A DNA stretch of 64,000 bases from Prostheceraeus crozeri (GCA_907163375.1 CAJQUW010001719.1:1-64000), one strand, 5' to 3'. Positions 1 to 12,854 are shown, counted from the stretch's first letter. Numbers and translations are program-made. The notes: a model not told the origin generated them from the sequence alone.

Positions 1-358
1 TTCTTTACTCATTTTCAGACGTTAGCAAAATCCAGGCAGACGCAATTTCAATTATTTGAGGAGACAGTGTATTGATGGCACAACTAAACAGGCGTTGATG
101 ACGGAAACATATCGGTGTGAACGTCCATCAATACCGGAAGGGCTTGCTACGCGCGCGCAAAATTGGGGAAAGTCAGACAGCCAGCCAGTTTGCAGGACGC
201 ACACTCCTCCATCGATCGCGACCTCTCCTATGGTCGCGGGCGCGCTCCTTTAGGAGTCCAACTATCTATTTCTGCTCGTGAGTCAGCCTGCCTTGATCTC
301 CTCCAGGAGCTAGTTTGGCTGACACTGGCATTGCACTAATCCTCGCGACAGGTCAACT

Positions 359-517
359 TACGGTTCGACTTATCTATGTGAGACGGCTTTTTCTGCTCTA
401 CTGCAAATAAAATCAAAAAATCGCAGTCGTCTTGATGTGCAACCTGACTTGCGCTGCTGCCTCTCAAAAACCGAGCATCAAGTTGAAAAACTGGTACCTG
501 TCAAACCTCCTTATTCC
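359..517 (+). pseudogene. hAT transposase C-terminal remnant (ZBED5-like)
   Basis: The plus strand reads STYLCETAFSALLQIKSKN followed by RSRLDVQPDLRCCLSKTEH. This is the hAT dimerisation-domain signature (YLCExxFSALxxIKxKxRxRL) seen at the C-terminus of hAT transposases and their domesticated ZBED5/FAM200 relatives. Possible further pieces lie at about 285-350 in another frame, so the copy is decayed. The rest of the element was not found. It is antisense to the host gene, in the sequence downstream of exon R. Confidence 0.7.
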
Positions 518-897
518 ATTTATGCCTCAGCTATTTTTAAAATTATTCGCGGGCGCTCTATGTGCAAGGATGAAAGTGGTACTAAAACAATCTCATTCTT
601 TTGATCACCACTTTTCCGGCTTTGGTTACGGCCCAAAACCTTCTGGTAGAAGTTTGCGTTTTCTGATTCCCCTTACTGCCATCAAGCTCAAATCCAACAC
701 TGCCTGTGACTACAGTATGAATGTTGGGGTTTCAGAGTTCCGTGTTTCTAACGGGACTTTCTATATTGATGCATTTGAATATTCAAATATTCTGTCAAAA
801 TGAATTTTGATTCTTGTTGACTTGCCCTTCAGCTTCTCCAAACTTTTAATTGATGTCTTTTCAATTTTTTCCCTATAAAGAAAATCAAACAACGTAC

Positions 898-1173
898 CTG
901 TTCATCACTGACGCGCATAACATGACGGTGAAGGATCTCGCGAAAATCTTGCTTCGCTACTACTCCTAGACCAGCATAATCGGCAGCTTCGAGGTCCTCA
1001 CGCAATCCCTGCGGACGGGCACGAATAACTTGTCGTAGCCTGTCGGCTATTTCGTCCACAGACACAGGAGGTGCTAGGGCAGGTTGTACATCGGAAGTTA
1101 ATGAGATGTCCAGCTTAGCTTGAGATGACTGTCCATTATCACCCTTGTGCTGCATCATCCATCGATCCACCTC
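898..1173 (-). CDS. EFCAB6: EFCAB6-like exon R (last in window)
   Basis: The exon is 276 bp, phase 0 at both ends, acceptor TTTAACAG and donor GTACGT. It encodes a hydrophilic linker of about 45 residues (EVDRWMMQ..., then a Pro/Val-rich turn), helix VDEIADRLRQVIRARPQGL, a loop with poor ligands (ADYAGLGVVAKQ), and helix FREILHRHVM. The donor at 897 shows the gene continues left of the window. The upstream intron (1174-13857) is the largest found, 12.7 kb. Confidence 0.88.
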
Positions 1174-1241
1174 CTGTTAAATTCAAGCAAGACTTTCTAG
1201 ATGATTGAATATTTGAAGCATGTTTCTATGTAATCACTCTG

Positions 1242-1892
1242 TCGGTTGTTCCAGAGATCGCTCATTAGTTAATGACGCCCTCATTGAGGCATCATTAGCG
1301 AATTTCGTTCCAGAAATCGCTTTCCTAATGATGTCTCAATGAGGCATCTCTAAATTCGTTCAGAAGACCAATCACAAAGGCATCATATACACATCGATCT
1401 AGTGACAGCCATCAGGCAGTCTTTAGAGCATCATTATTCATTGAATCGCTCAACAAAGTTTGCAATGGGGAATATGACCGAAGTTGTGCTGGAATATCAC
1501 TCGCCCAGATACTATAGAGAAAGATATTCTCCTTTAGAGATACGCCATCTCTAAAAATTCTCTAGAAATGACCAAAATTGCCACGTCATTTCACTTTTTT
1601 ATTGTTATTGAATGCTTCCATCAGAATAACTGACAGAGGTGATGAATTGATGCACATGAACGTAATTTTGGATCATCATCGCATTATGATTGGTCTGCCA
1701 AGCATTCGGTCATTTCTGACGTAGACATGACGCACGAATATAGGTCAATCGCATTCTTCTTTATGAAGCCTTGGTTTGTGATGAGGTCTGTTTATGAACG
1801 GGTCTTTGGAACAAGATTAGTGAGGCCTATTTGAAAAGTTTAATGCACGCACTCAATGAGCGGGTTTAGCGAGCGATCTCTGGAACAACCGG
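1242..1892. mobile_element. Non-autonomous DNA element with ~22-bp TIRs
   Basis: The left end GTCGGTTGTTCCAGAGATCG is matched in inverted orientation by the right end (CGATCTCTGGAACAACCGGC), about 650 bp apart. No transposase is visible. The interior has short repeats of a TCATTGAGGCATC-type motif. No clear target-site duplication could be fixed, so the superfamily is unknown. Confidence 0.7.
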
Positions 1893-2498
1893 CTGACTCT
1901 CTCTGATACGTCAATTTCCAATAAATAGTCCAGAAGTTACTGAAACTGTCTCCTTTATGGAATTATTCATGCAGAAACCGAGCTACATTCAAAGCGAGGA
2001 TTTTCAAAAATCAATTCAGACGCCATATTCAGTTATTTCGCTATATTTGTTTTCAACAAAATTCAGAAACATCTCATTTTAAATATTTATCTGCTTTCAG
2101 ATAATTGTTTTTTTACAAAACATTCAAAATTTCCAGTTTCTGGACGACATCTCTTGTAAATATGAAATAACATATATTTATTAACGTTTTCTCAATTAAA
2201 CAAGTCGCAAAATACGTGAATAAAAAACATTTAAATCGAACGATCACTTTTCCTGATCGACAAATGGACGCGTGCGATACCTAGGTTGCAATTTCTGCAG
2301 CTCAATGCACAGCGAGAGCATGCGATAATACAAAATACGTAATTTTATTCTTTCACTCGCTCAAACAACTTACGTGATAACCATGTCTGACAATGTATTT
2401 ACAAGGCTGCAGAAATTTTATAGGAAAAACAAGCTCATAAATTAACAATGACAACGAGTGATTATACCAGGAATATAAAACATAACATGAAGCTTTAA

Positions 2499-2676
2499 CG
2501 TCACTACCCCCATGCTGGGGGCTTGGACGGTGCTGACATAGTCAGTCTTTTCTGCAGCGTTGTAGTACTTTTAGTCCGGATGCCCTTCCTGCCGACTTCC
2601 AATGACACTTTCGGGGCTCGACCTCTGGATCAAAGGATCGCTAGGCCAAGCACTTAACCACTGTACCACGGAGACC
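2499..2676 (-). mobile_element. tRNA-derived SINE
   Basis: On the minus strand the element begins GGTCTCCGTGGTACAGTGG, a tRNA-like head with an A box (TGGTACAGTGG), followed about 35 bases later by a diverged B box (AGGTCGAGCCCC). The body carries GGCAGGAAGGGCATCCGG, a motif I recognise from SINE/LINE tails in other animals. The 3' part contains a short palindrome around CCCCCATGCTGGGGG. It is about 178 bp, in the large intron, in host orientation. Confidence 0.72.
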
Positions 2677-3893
2677 ACAACATACATGATCAAAATCAAC
2701 CATTCAAATGCTTTTAAGAAAATAGATTTGCCAGCAGGTTAAATTTGATCTCGGAGCTTAAACATTCGTTAACAAAGCTTCTACTAAACGAGTTTCAAAT
2801 TCCCACGTGAACTTAGATCTTGTCAAAATGGAAGCAACAATAACAAGCCTCAATATGATAAAACCATTTGAAAAATGTATTGTCTTTCAGCGGCAATGCC
2901 CCAACCGCTAGTGTTAGCATGGGCTCACCGTAGCAAAATTGATACTTTCTAATCTACAGAAAAGTTGGATTTTCTCCTAAATTTTGCAAACGGCATGTCG
3001 ATGACGGATGAATTTTCTTCTCTAAAGTTGACAATATTATTAAATTCCATCCGACAGCTCAATTTAAAGTTTACAGGAGAAAAAATATTATTTTTTGAAT
3101 GTTAAGGTTGACAAAAGTAATAGCCATCAATTTTCGAAAAGTAAATGTATTTACATACATTCAAAAGTCGTCATTAATGAATTGCAATGCTACCAGCCGT
3201 ATTCAATGAAAACATACCCCTGTGATAGGAATGCCTCATTGAACGCATAAAGATGCTCAAGCTGGAAACTTTTTGACAGAGATAAAAAAAATCACAAAAA
3301 TTCTGTTAAGCAATTCGCATCCTATTGACTTCATCCATTCACTAACAGTCTCTTGAAGTTAAATGCAGTAATGTTGAAAATAACGACGAAGAAGGACGAA
3401 TGAGAAGATTAATAAGAAGCCAAGTTTTTGATCTTCTTTTTGCAGATGCAACATTCATCAAATTCTGATGTTAGCTGACCAAATGATTTGGGATATTCAA
3501 CCTTGGTGTAAAAACAGGATTTGACCCTTGTAAAACAGGACAGTACTTTAGTCTGAAAGATCATACTAGTAAGCAGATGCAATCACACGCTGTGTATAAT
3601 TTTGAATGTTGGATTGATCCTGATATCCAATGCTCAAGACAAGTAAATAAAGTTGGAAATAGACGTTTTGAATTTTGACTATAAAATAATATCATCTAAG
3701 AATAAAAGAACACATGCGAGGTAACTCAGGTGTAAGTTATCACATAAACATTATGTGCAATCTTCAGTAATTACATTGATGGCTGCTTTTCGGCTAAAAC
3801 GCAGCATGTTTGAAACTCGTATAGTAGAAGCCTTGTTAATAAGTTATTTAAGTCAAGATAGGTTATATCAATCAAGCCATAGGTCTTTATGGC
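2677..3893. other. Intron, nothing recognised
   Basis: AT-rich intron sequence with no coding signature, TIR pair or tandem repeat seen on either strand. Confidence 0.5.
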
Positions 3894-4280
3894 AAAATTA
3901 ACCAAAAAGATAAGGAAAATTTAAGGCAAATTTCAACAGGAACCACATGATTTATTAAAGTCGTGCGAGCTTTCAGATGTTCGCCTTCATCATGCACGTA
4001 AAGTGATAGGTAAGCAAAGAAGATCGAAAACAGAATTTATACCAATAATCAATAAATCATTAAAGACAAATACTCAACTTTACAAATACTTTTAACTTAC
4101 AGTATTTGTCTTTAATGATTATTCTGTATTATTAGTGTAAATTCTGTTTTCGATCTTCTTTGCTTACCTATCACTTTACCTATACTTTTTCATGATTAAG
4201 GCGAACAGCCGACAGCTCGCACGACTTAAATACAGCATCTGGTGCCCGTTGAAATTTACTTCTCTTTTTGGTTAATTTTA
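3894..4280. repeat. Inverted pair of Penelope-like 3' ends
   Basis: Two arms of about 170-190 bp face each other. The left arm read on the minus strand and the right arm read on the plus strand both run through a TCTGTTTTCGATCTTCTTTG tract to an AGCTCGCACGAC tail. The sequence GAAAGCTCGC in the left arm is also found at the 3' end of the Penelope-like fossil near 10520, which suggests both arms are truncated Penelope 3' ends. A palindromic MITE is the alternative. Confidence 0.55.
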
Positions 4281-7224
4281 CAACTTGAATCAGGACACGG
4301 GGAGAACCATCTCTTCATGAACATGTCTTTATGGCAATTTACTTTTCACAAAAGAAGTTGAATAGTTGTTATCTATCATATGCCGGTATGTTATTGTTGA
4401 ATGGTCATTCGTTGTTGTCACTGTAATCTTATGAACATATTATTCTAAATAATAGATTCATTATTGACTCACTGAAAAAGAGTGAAAAACAAGTCGTCTT
4501 GTCCAGATAATATCAATACAAAAACAAGAACTACAATTTTCTTTTTTCAAAATGGCATTGTTAGATTTACTACTGCTAAACTATTTGCCTAATCATTCAA
4601 TTAAGCAAACTATAAAACGAGTGAGACCACACAATAATAATTCTGTTGTCATTTAAGAATGATTTTCTTGGCAACTTAAATACAAAGGCAACTTAACAAA
4701 ACTTCACAAGCAAAAATGATTTTAATGAAAAAACATTTTTCTTTTATAGAACTTCCAGTATAAATTGTCGGTTTGATTTGAATATTTTCCAAAAGGTCGT
4801 ACGGTATCATACCAAGATCATATACATGGTCAAAATATCACAACTGGAGTTATCATCTCATTATGCAAATACAATGTTAGTACAGGGATATATAACGGGC
4901 CAAACACAGCAAAATCCATAATACGCAAAAGGATGCAATCGTTTTGGTTTTACTCGAGATGCAGTTGTAAGAATTCATTGGGGGAAAAGTAGCCTACTTG
5001 TCGAGCTTAGAAATATGTCTGTGTAGGCTGATACTTGTTATACATCAAATGATATTATCTAAATCCTAATTATATGGAGAAGATAGATCATTCACAAAAA
5101 ATTGCATTTGATAAGGTTACATGACCAAGTTATCGTTGAAATGATAGTCCTAATGCTCAAAACTTCTTCAGCGGCCTGTTAATAGAAATCAAAAGATGAC
5201 AACATTTTCGCCTTCCAGCTTTATCAATGCAGATGGAATGACAGCAAGAAATCCAATGCAGAGCACTGTGAATAAATGATTACCAGACACTATCCAACAA
5301 CGATTGACATTTTTAAATCTTTAGTACTGAGTTAAGCTACTCCATGATGTACTGAATGTCTCAATGTAAGTAAAAAAAGACAGTGGAATCTTCTTTATTC
5401 TTCAGTAGTGACTGAATTCTTGGTTCTGCTGCCTGCCTTTTTTCCAAGAGTACTGAGCAGCTTTTATGTGGACTGTTTTTTTCGATAACTGTTTTGAATA
5501 GTGTATTTTTCATGATTGCTTATGTGGCAAATTATTAGTAGCTTAATGCAGAAGTGAAGGTTTTAAGATGTCAATCGCTGTTAGATCAGACGGTTAGTGA
5601 CTGATCAATCACAACCGTCTGCATTGGATTTATTGCTGATATTTCACCCGCCATTCATAAAGCCGTAAAACAGCACTAAAATTTAGCAAGATATTCTTAA
5701 AATAGGCCTACTTGCAGCGCCAAAAAAGTTTTGAACACTATAGTATGAATAACAGTTTCAATGTGCCTAGAGAAACATCATTTCGCATGATATAGAGCAG
5801 ATTAAATAAAGCTCGAATTTATAAATGAAACAAAACGCAGGAGATTGCGCTTGCTACTTCACAAAATTTCCACAGGCTGTGTGATCGAAACGCAATCGTC
5901 ATAACCATGATTAGGCTGTCGACCGTACGCTATGAGGTGATATTGCATTAACAATCTTCCTTCTTGAAGGAGTAAACAATCAATCAGTGTTAACGTTTGA
6001 AATAATGTGTGAACGTCCAGCCAGAGGAACCGCTTTATATTACAGCATATTTATTTTAAAAATCACTAATAGGCTTACTTTATCAATGTCAGTCTCCTGA
6101 TCACAAATCTGCACTCACATTTAAGAAGTTCACTGTCGTTTTAAAGATATTAAACTTGGAAGATAAAAGTGGTTTCGCTGTGAGTTTAGCGGAACAATTG
6201 ACCAAAAATACCAGCGCAAACCCCAAATACTTCAGACTTAGGTTCTGTAGTGAAGTTGGCAGAGTCATCAGAAGATCAAAAATTCTCATTTTCATTATCG
6301 CAGAGAATTACTGTAATCGACATGTCAAGTGAGATATTGCCGCTGCCTACATCTCATAGAAATTGTCTCTTATTTGTAAATTTCAACCTTCTGAGCAGGA
6401 GTCAGATTATAGAACTTCGCAAGCGTTTCAGAGAAATACAACATTTGAAGTGGTTTCGCTGGAACAGCATGAATCATAGCAGGACAATTGTTAGCTGATT
6501 ACGAAGTAGGTATTTGCTGATTGCTTCAATGATCCTGTTTTGCCGTCTGTTTCACTTTTCAAGTTTTTCTCTATTTACCAGAGTTGCCTGGGACGCAGTA
6601 TTTCATTTCCACAGCTGTTCAACACTTCGGGAAATCTCTGTGGGAGCTCTGCGGGAATTCCCACGCACCACATCGTGAAAATGGATTATTTTGTGCAGTA
6701 TAGGTTTTACCGAGCACATTTATTTCAGGCAAATTCGTAAATTTGAAATACAAAATGCAAGGAAAACGTTCAAATTCCAAATAACATTGTATTTACTTGC
6801 AACACAAATCTCTGCTACCATTTTCGAAGACCACGGATTACATAGGTGGTTGCTGTTTTACTTCATATCCACTCAAAATCTTCTAATCTTTAACAATTTC
6901 TCCGGATGAGGCATAAAGAAGTCGCAGTCTCGTCCTCTAATTTTTCTTTTAGGGACAATATTAAAACAGATTTCATCAATTCATATCCATTTGGAAATAA
7001 TTTGTGATTGATAATTTGTCTATTTTTTTCATCGGATCCACCAGATACTGCCTTGCATTACTCAAAATGCTTCTTTTACTTCGGGAGAAATGCGTCTCGC
7101 TGGATAATCCTGCAGTCTCATGGTTATGCATGTAAAAACTGCCTACCCAGTCCTAGCGATAAATTTGAAGTAAAAACTGCATTTTTCAGCTTCGATTTCA
7201 ATTGCTCCCAAGTGATGTTGGTGA
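4281..7224. other. Intron, no gene recognised
   Basis: AT-rich sequence. The only structure seen is a short inverted repeat near 5588-5622 (CAGACGGTTAGTGA against TCACAACCGTCTG). The short open frames at 6101-7232 show no family motif. Part of 6900-7220 may belong to the Tc1 remnant downstream. Confidence 0.45.
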
Positions 7225-7636
7225 TGATGTGAAGTTGGGAGATTTATGGACCAGCATTTCTAGGTAGACCTTCGTCAGGCGCATAGATTCCTCCCGACGT
7301 CCGTCTTTTGTCAAATGTATCTCCAAGTTGATGATGTCTTGTGACAGACCGGGCTGAACGCCCTTGCAGCTACGCTTTGCAGTTCTCAAGGATGCAGTGA
7401 GCCTCATGAGTCATCGACAAACAGGTCGATGTTCGCTCATTGATGGAGAATGGGCAGTCTATGTGCGTGAATCAGATTGGTAAGTTGGCGAACAACCTTC
7501 ATATTCAGGAATTCATGTGTACTAGATATGAAATTGCATGCGCAAGGCCAACTGCTGGTCAAGTTGAATGAGATATAAAGTTTGGCTGCGATATGGATGA
7601 ATTGCCGAACTGAACTCCATATCTGAAAGTGTCACA

Positions 7637-7893
7637 TGAGTTCCGATGGATATGTGAATGTTTTGCAAAGGCATATTCTTCCTCCCAATTGTTCATCCTC
7701 CGACTGGATTTACATGGAAGACAACGCCACCTGTCACAGGAGTTGTGTGACAAATTCACTCATAACTCTAGCCGGCATAGAAACTTTGAAATGGTCCGAA
7801 TACTCACCAGACCTCAATCCTATTAAAATTGTCTGGAGTTCACCGAAAGGCGGTTTGAAACGATCGAGTATTCCTGGAGATGGTCTGTTTTGA
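7637..7893 (+). pseudogene. Tc1-like transposase remnant
   Basis: The plus strand shows YMEDNATCHRS, then about 20 residues, then YSPDLNPIKIVW. These are the second catalytic Asp block (DNAxxHR) and the SPDLNPIExxW block of Tc1-family DDE transposases, with the catalytic Glu changed to Lys. Less clear similarity may extend left to about 7225 in broken frames. TIRs were not recognised. It is antisense to the host gene. Confidence 0.65.
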
Positions 7894-7899
7894 CTTAAA

Positions 7900-9229
7900 C
7901 TTTTGCTAGGGCAAGAGTGAGAGAGTTTAGATCAAGCAGCAATCAACCGCCTGATCAAAATCATGCCTTCCCGGATTTGACAAGTGATTGAACTTTCTGG
8001 TGATGTTGCGAAACATTAGTGACCACAAGCGAACGTACAGTGGGCTCTTTTAGGAACCAACTGGCTGCACAGTGTCACCGAACAGTAAAGAAAATTTTAT
8101 TTCAACCTTTGTTTTCATTTATCTGTGTGCTTATTTTATTTTTTTATTTTTCTTTCCCACTTTTTCCATTTACAGACATTTAATTTATTATTTCATTCTT
8201 TTGATGGAATTTGATTTGTACTGCATGTTTCTCTCGTCTTTAATTTTGCTAATTTTGTTCTTTTAGTGTAAACAGTATTGTCCTACGCTTTATTTTAGAG
8301 CTTATTTATACCCGTTGTCTTTTATGAATAGTATCATTTGTCATAGCTTTTATGCCTTCATTGATGACTTCTTTCATTCTGTGTCTGCAAATTGTGCTCT
8401 TTTCCGTTAATCAATAATTGTAAACGCTCATCAAACGACGAATTTTGTGTCCATGTCCAACTAATGTCACTCCAGTGTACACCTTGAAAAGAGCTGGCGA
8501 AATATATCAGTGAAAAATGAAATGTTCGTACTTGGTTTTGCTGTTCCTCTACAAATTTTATCTGTGTACCTGTAATTGACAAAATTTGATTAAAATGAGA
8601 CAAAATATAGGTAGTCCACTTTTTATGATCATCACTATAGAAATATAGATTTTAAGTAAACTTGTGAATCTCAATCCTGTACAACTAATATGCTTGCCAA
8701 TGCATGATTGTGGGTGGAAAATCTGTATTAAACACACTCATTTAGTAAACGATTGATCTGTGATGATACATCTCCGTTTTGTAAGTAGAAGAATTTTTTC
8801 AAGCATAGTGAAGAGAATTAATGCCTGACTTACATTTAAACTGTGACATTACTTGCAATGAAAGTACGCAGCTGGCAATTACTCCTTCACATAGTCTGTA
8901 CAAGCACGAATGCATGTTTGTAGATGCTAGCATTTTGTAGAACAGAATCGCTTTATGATCCTTAAAAACATCCACAAGTCAATAGACTTTCAGTAATCCA
9001 AGGATGTTCCTTTGTTCCATCAATAGGGCCACATGACGCAACAGATGATGCCATGCCTTGACGTAGCCAACGATTACATTTCATTTATTCTAGCGCCCAT
9101 AAGCCAACGGTTCTGTTGCATTATGGGTGTTCAGCAGAAATCCCACGTGTAGGAATAGGCAGGTAGAAACTCTGAACATTTTCTTATGAATTAGGTATTT
9201 CCTGATGCAAACTGGTTCGATGATCCTAA
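7900..9229. other. Intron, nothing recognised
   Basis: AT-rich and T-rich (8090-8280) sequence. No conserved motif, splice-flanked exon or repeat pair recognised. Confidence 0.45.
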
Positions 9230-10560
9230 TTATCTGTCCATTTCACATCATGGAGAGATTACTTTTACTATCTCAAAGAATTTTAAGCTTTTCGGCACAG
9301 ACAACGAAGCCACTTTTAAGTCGATTTTTGCCGGAAACGCCTACAAAGTTGCAAAATCTGAGAATAGATCCAAAATAATTGTATCAAGAGAACAGTACTG
9401 TGATGATTTCCATTGGGATCCATGAGCGTATTCAAGGCGTGGCAAAGAAAGTTGGGGGTGAAAGTGAGATGTTCAAGAGCCAAAACTGTGGGAGATTTTG
9501 TCAGTCGTCCGAGGCTGCACTGTAAACGGTAGAACGACAATTATCCTACAAAATTACTGACAAAATCAACCGACGATTGTCACCTCCAATATCCTGCGAT
9601 ATCCGATGAATTTGTAGGTTCTCCTCCGACATCGAAACAGATGCTTTTTATGCAAATTTACAAAAACTGTTGAATATTGATTGATTTTTTAGATTAGTGA
9701 TTGCTTGACTTTTGGGCAATCTGTATTATTGTGTGGCAAAACCATGATTTATTTTGACATAATTTAATTAATTACCTACACTTTTGATAAAATTTAAGCT
9801 ATAATTCATTGCTATTCATTTTGTCGCTTTTTGTCAGATATTGTAGGTGTTCACTGGCAATCATCCTACAAGAACTAACAATGACCGACAAAATAGATTT
9901 TGTGGGATAAATGTCTGTCCATTGTCAGTCAACGGTTTACAGTGTGGATGAAGTTGATGTCATGGAGCGTGGAGGAGTCGTGTACAGACAAAGATGTGGT
10001 GATTGTGACGCACACTACGTGGGTGAGACGTCACGAAGAGCAAGAGAAAGGAAGAAAGAACATGAGAAGGATACGCGATAGATGAATCCTCGATCAGCGA
10101 TAAGTGAGCATTGCCACAAATTAAATCATCGACCCGGGTTCGAGACGTTTGAAGTGATCGAAATGGAGAAGGATTGGAGAAGAAGAATAAAATCTTTCAA
10201 TAGAGACTCTGGGTTTGTGATTGATCGTTGTTGGAGATCTCTGTTTCAGTGACTGTTGTGTATTCCTCTATGCAATTTTTTAACGTTGACCTATTTTACG
10301 TCTTTTGACATGTTACTTAAATTTTTACTAAGTAGTATTACCTTAACGTTTTAATTTTAAGTAGTAATTAATCATATAAGTAGTAGAATGTCTTGTGTAT
10401 TATTACGTGGACAGTGTCAGTAGCGTGTCCTGTGATTTTTGAATTGTAATCGGTATTCCATGCTTAACGTCAGCTTCTAGTCACTCTCTGTACGTGCCTG
10501 AAGACGGGTGGAGCATTCACCCGAAAGCTCGCAATAAAATAGTTGAAAAGAACTTGGCTT
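9230..10560 (+). mobile_element. Penelope-like retroelement fossil (3' part)
   Basis: The region holds the C-terminal end of a Penelope-like element. A GIY-YIG endonuclease stretch is visible around 9970-10190 (VVYRQRCGDC, then YVGETSRRARERKKEH), preceded near 9450-9510 by a VKVRCSRAKTVGDF-type block usual just upstream of that domain. The 3' tail ends with GAAAGCTCGCAATAAAA near 10523. The element is 5'-truncated and broken, and is split by a 427-bp MITE (9518-9944). It looks old. Confidence 0.7.
9518..9944. mobile_element. MITE inside the Penelope fossil
   Basis: TIRs of about 35-40 bp are visible, beginning CACTGTAAACSGTWG at the left and ending in the inverted form (CGGTTTACAGTG) at the right. 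No coding sequence is present. It interrupts the Penelope fossil between its upstream block and the GIY-YIG stretch, so it inserted later. Confidence 0.7.
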
Positions 10561-11510
10561 TTGAAGAATTCATCATATTACAACTGCTAGTTGTTCTCTG
10601 AGAAGAGGGATATGGAAGTACTGTGATGAATACAATCGTACAAATTTTAAGAATACATTAATGTATCTTCTAAAAATGTATTTCAATACGTTATAAGTGG
10701 ATTCAAATTATGAACACCTGATGATGATGATATATTCCCATCAAGCGTCACTCATGCATCTACGGTGGTTCTACAAATGTTCAGCAGACTGGTGAGCAGA
10801 AAATGGCTTCACGTGAGGTGAGGGAAGGGCAAGGCACTCGTTGCCGTAGCAGGCAATCAGAGAATATTCATGTGATATGGAGAATATAGGAAACAATGCA
10901 ACGCAACTTTAAATTGAACTGCATTCTCGGCTGAACTCAAACTTCTTCGTAGAGTTCACATTAAAAACTGAGCCGGACATCTGCATATTTAAAGAGATTG
11001 CTTCAATTTTATGTCACTTTGAATGAAGTAGAGAATCAACAGCATAGGTTGAGGCAATTCAATAGGAGATGATGATCAAGCCTCATTTCCTGCCTTGCAT
11101 TTTTAACCTTTCAGTTGTTCATTTTAATAGTTGCGAAAAGTTTCCTCATTCTCCTGATCACAGGATGAAACTTACTGTGTTGGGAATGAGATCTACAGCA
11201 GTAATCTTGTGCTGAAACAGAACATAGTGTCATTTTCTAATATTTGATGTGAAAAGAATAACTGTAATCCGGTGTCATTTACAGCAGGGTGGGAACCGGC
11301 CGGGTTGTTGGTGGACAGGACCGGTTTCAGCTCTAATTTACAGTCTGCTTCAGTAGTACTAATATTCTAAAAGCACATTTTATAGAAATTCAGTCAAAAA
11401 TGAAAATATGATGAAACTAGTTTGAGATGAGCCTGAACTGCTTCACAAGTGATTAGATGATTCCATCTTTTCATTCCGTATAATATTTCGCAGCAGTAAT
11501 GCTTAGAAAG

Positions 11511-12166
11511 ATACAATATTCGGTACTTGTAGGTTTTATCCTCTCCACTCCTTCAAAATTCGATAAATCATGTTATACTGAACTGATCGCTATGAAACTT
11601 GAGGAGTATCTAGCTATGGATATTTTCTCTCTACAAACCAAATTTCATTCAAATCGGATAAATAGTTGCTGCGCTACAGTCGATAACGTAGAATATGCCA
11701 ATCCTCTAAAATGATTGTTCATGGTTGACCTTGATCGTCGGCGCGTGACTCATTGTCTAGGGGCAACACACACGATCGCTGCACCTGTCTCATTGTCACT
11801 TCGATCAAGGATGAACTTGTTGACTCTGGCATCGATTTGCAAGGATGAGAAGACTTCCGTTGAATTTCTACAAACGCACGGAATTATACATTCTGCAAGA
11901 CAGTGTGACAACAATCATGATATATCATTGAGTTTCTCGACTCACAATATAGCTATCGGAATAAACGTGTAGTTCTTTCTTAAATTACGTTATCGACTGT
12001 AGCGCAGCAACTAAATATCCGATTTCAATGAAATTTGGTTTGTAGAGAGAAAATATCCATACCTAGACACTCCTCAAGTTTCATAGCGATCAGTTCAGTA
12101 TAACATGATTTATCGAATTTTGAAGGAGTGGGGGGGGATAAAACCTACAAGTACCCAATATTTTAT
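11511..12166. repeat. Long foldback (arms ~180 bp)
   Basis: The arms 11511-11692 and 11984-12166 are inverted copies with few differences. Both contain the block TCATGTTATACTGAACTGAT and the inner block GTTGCTGCGCTACAGTCGAT, one on each strand. The 290-bp loop has no recognised gene. This is probably a non-autonomous element with long TIRs. Transcribed within the host intron it would form a hairpin of about 180 bp. Confidence 0.8.
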
Positions 12167-12854
12167 GAGAAAATATGATGGTTCAAGCAGTGACTTCCCA
12201 AGACATAATCAATTTCATTAATTTCTTGAATAAAAGTAGAGACTGTTTGAATTACTGTAAATTTCCATTCAGCCTACTCGTATTTATCTTGCTTAGAATG
12301 CGGGTATTCATTAGACACACATTGAGCCGTCGTCACAATGTCTTTTTTCTATGAGTCTATTGTGACAAATATGTGTTTACATCTTGAACATCTTCCACAT
12401 TCAAGTAAAAAAAATTTGATTTGTTTGTCTTTTGAAAAAGATCAAGCATATGAGCTTTTCTATTCACCTACTCGTACATCCATATGAATACTTTTGATAA
12501 TTACACCTGGATGGTACATGCACGTAAAATATGTATCTTCATCATGCCTCGCTTTACACAACCACTTTTTACGTTTTCTTGTTCAATAGCAATAATTAAT
12601 AGTAATTAATCTAATAGTCAATAGCAATCGTTTTCGTAGAAAAATACTGTTTTCTTTTATAGTCAACAGCTATCTACAGCATCATTGCTTCTCTGAAACC
12701 ATAAATGAGAATGTCATAATCATTGTTCATAACCAAATTTCAAATGCCATTCATAATAATGATCAAAGTTTCAAGTAGAAACTGATGCCCCAATTGAAAA
12801 GCCCACGTTCTTGCAATTGTGAATTATCACTACAAGAGAAACAATTGTCAAGGT

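Noticed and set aside
519-803. Remainder of the plus-strand open frame starting at 432
   Set aside because: The hAT signature at 359-517 is in a different frame, and the downstream codons show no family motif.
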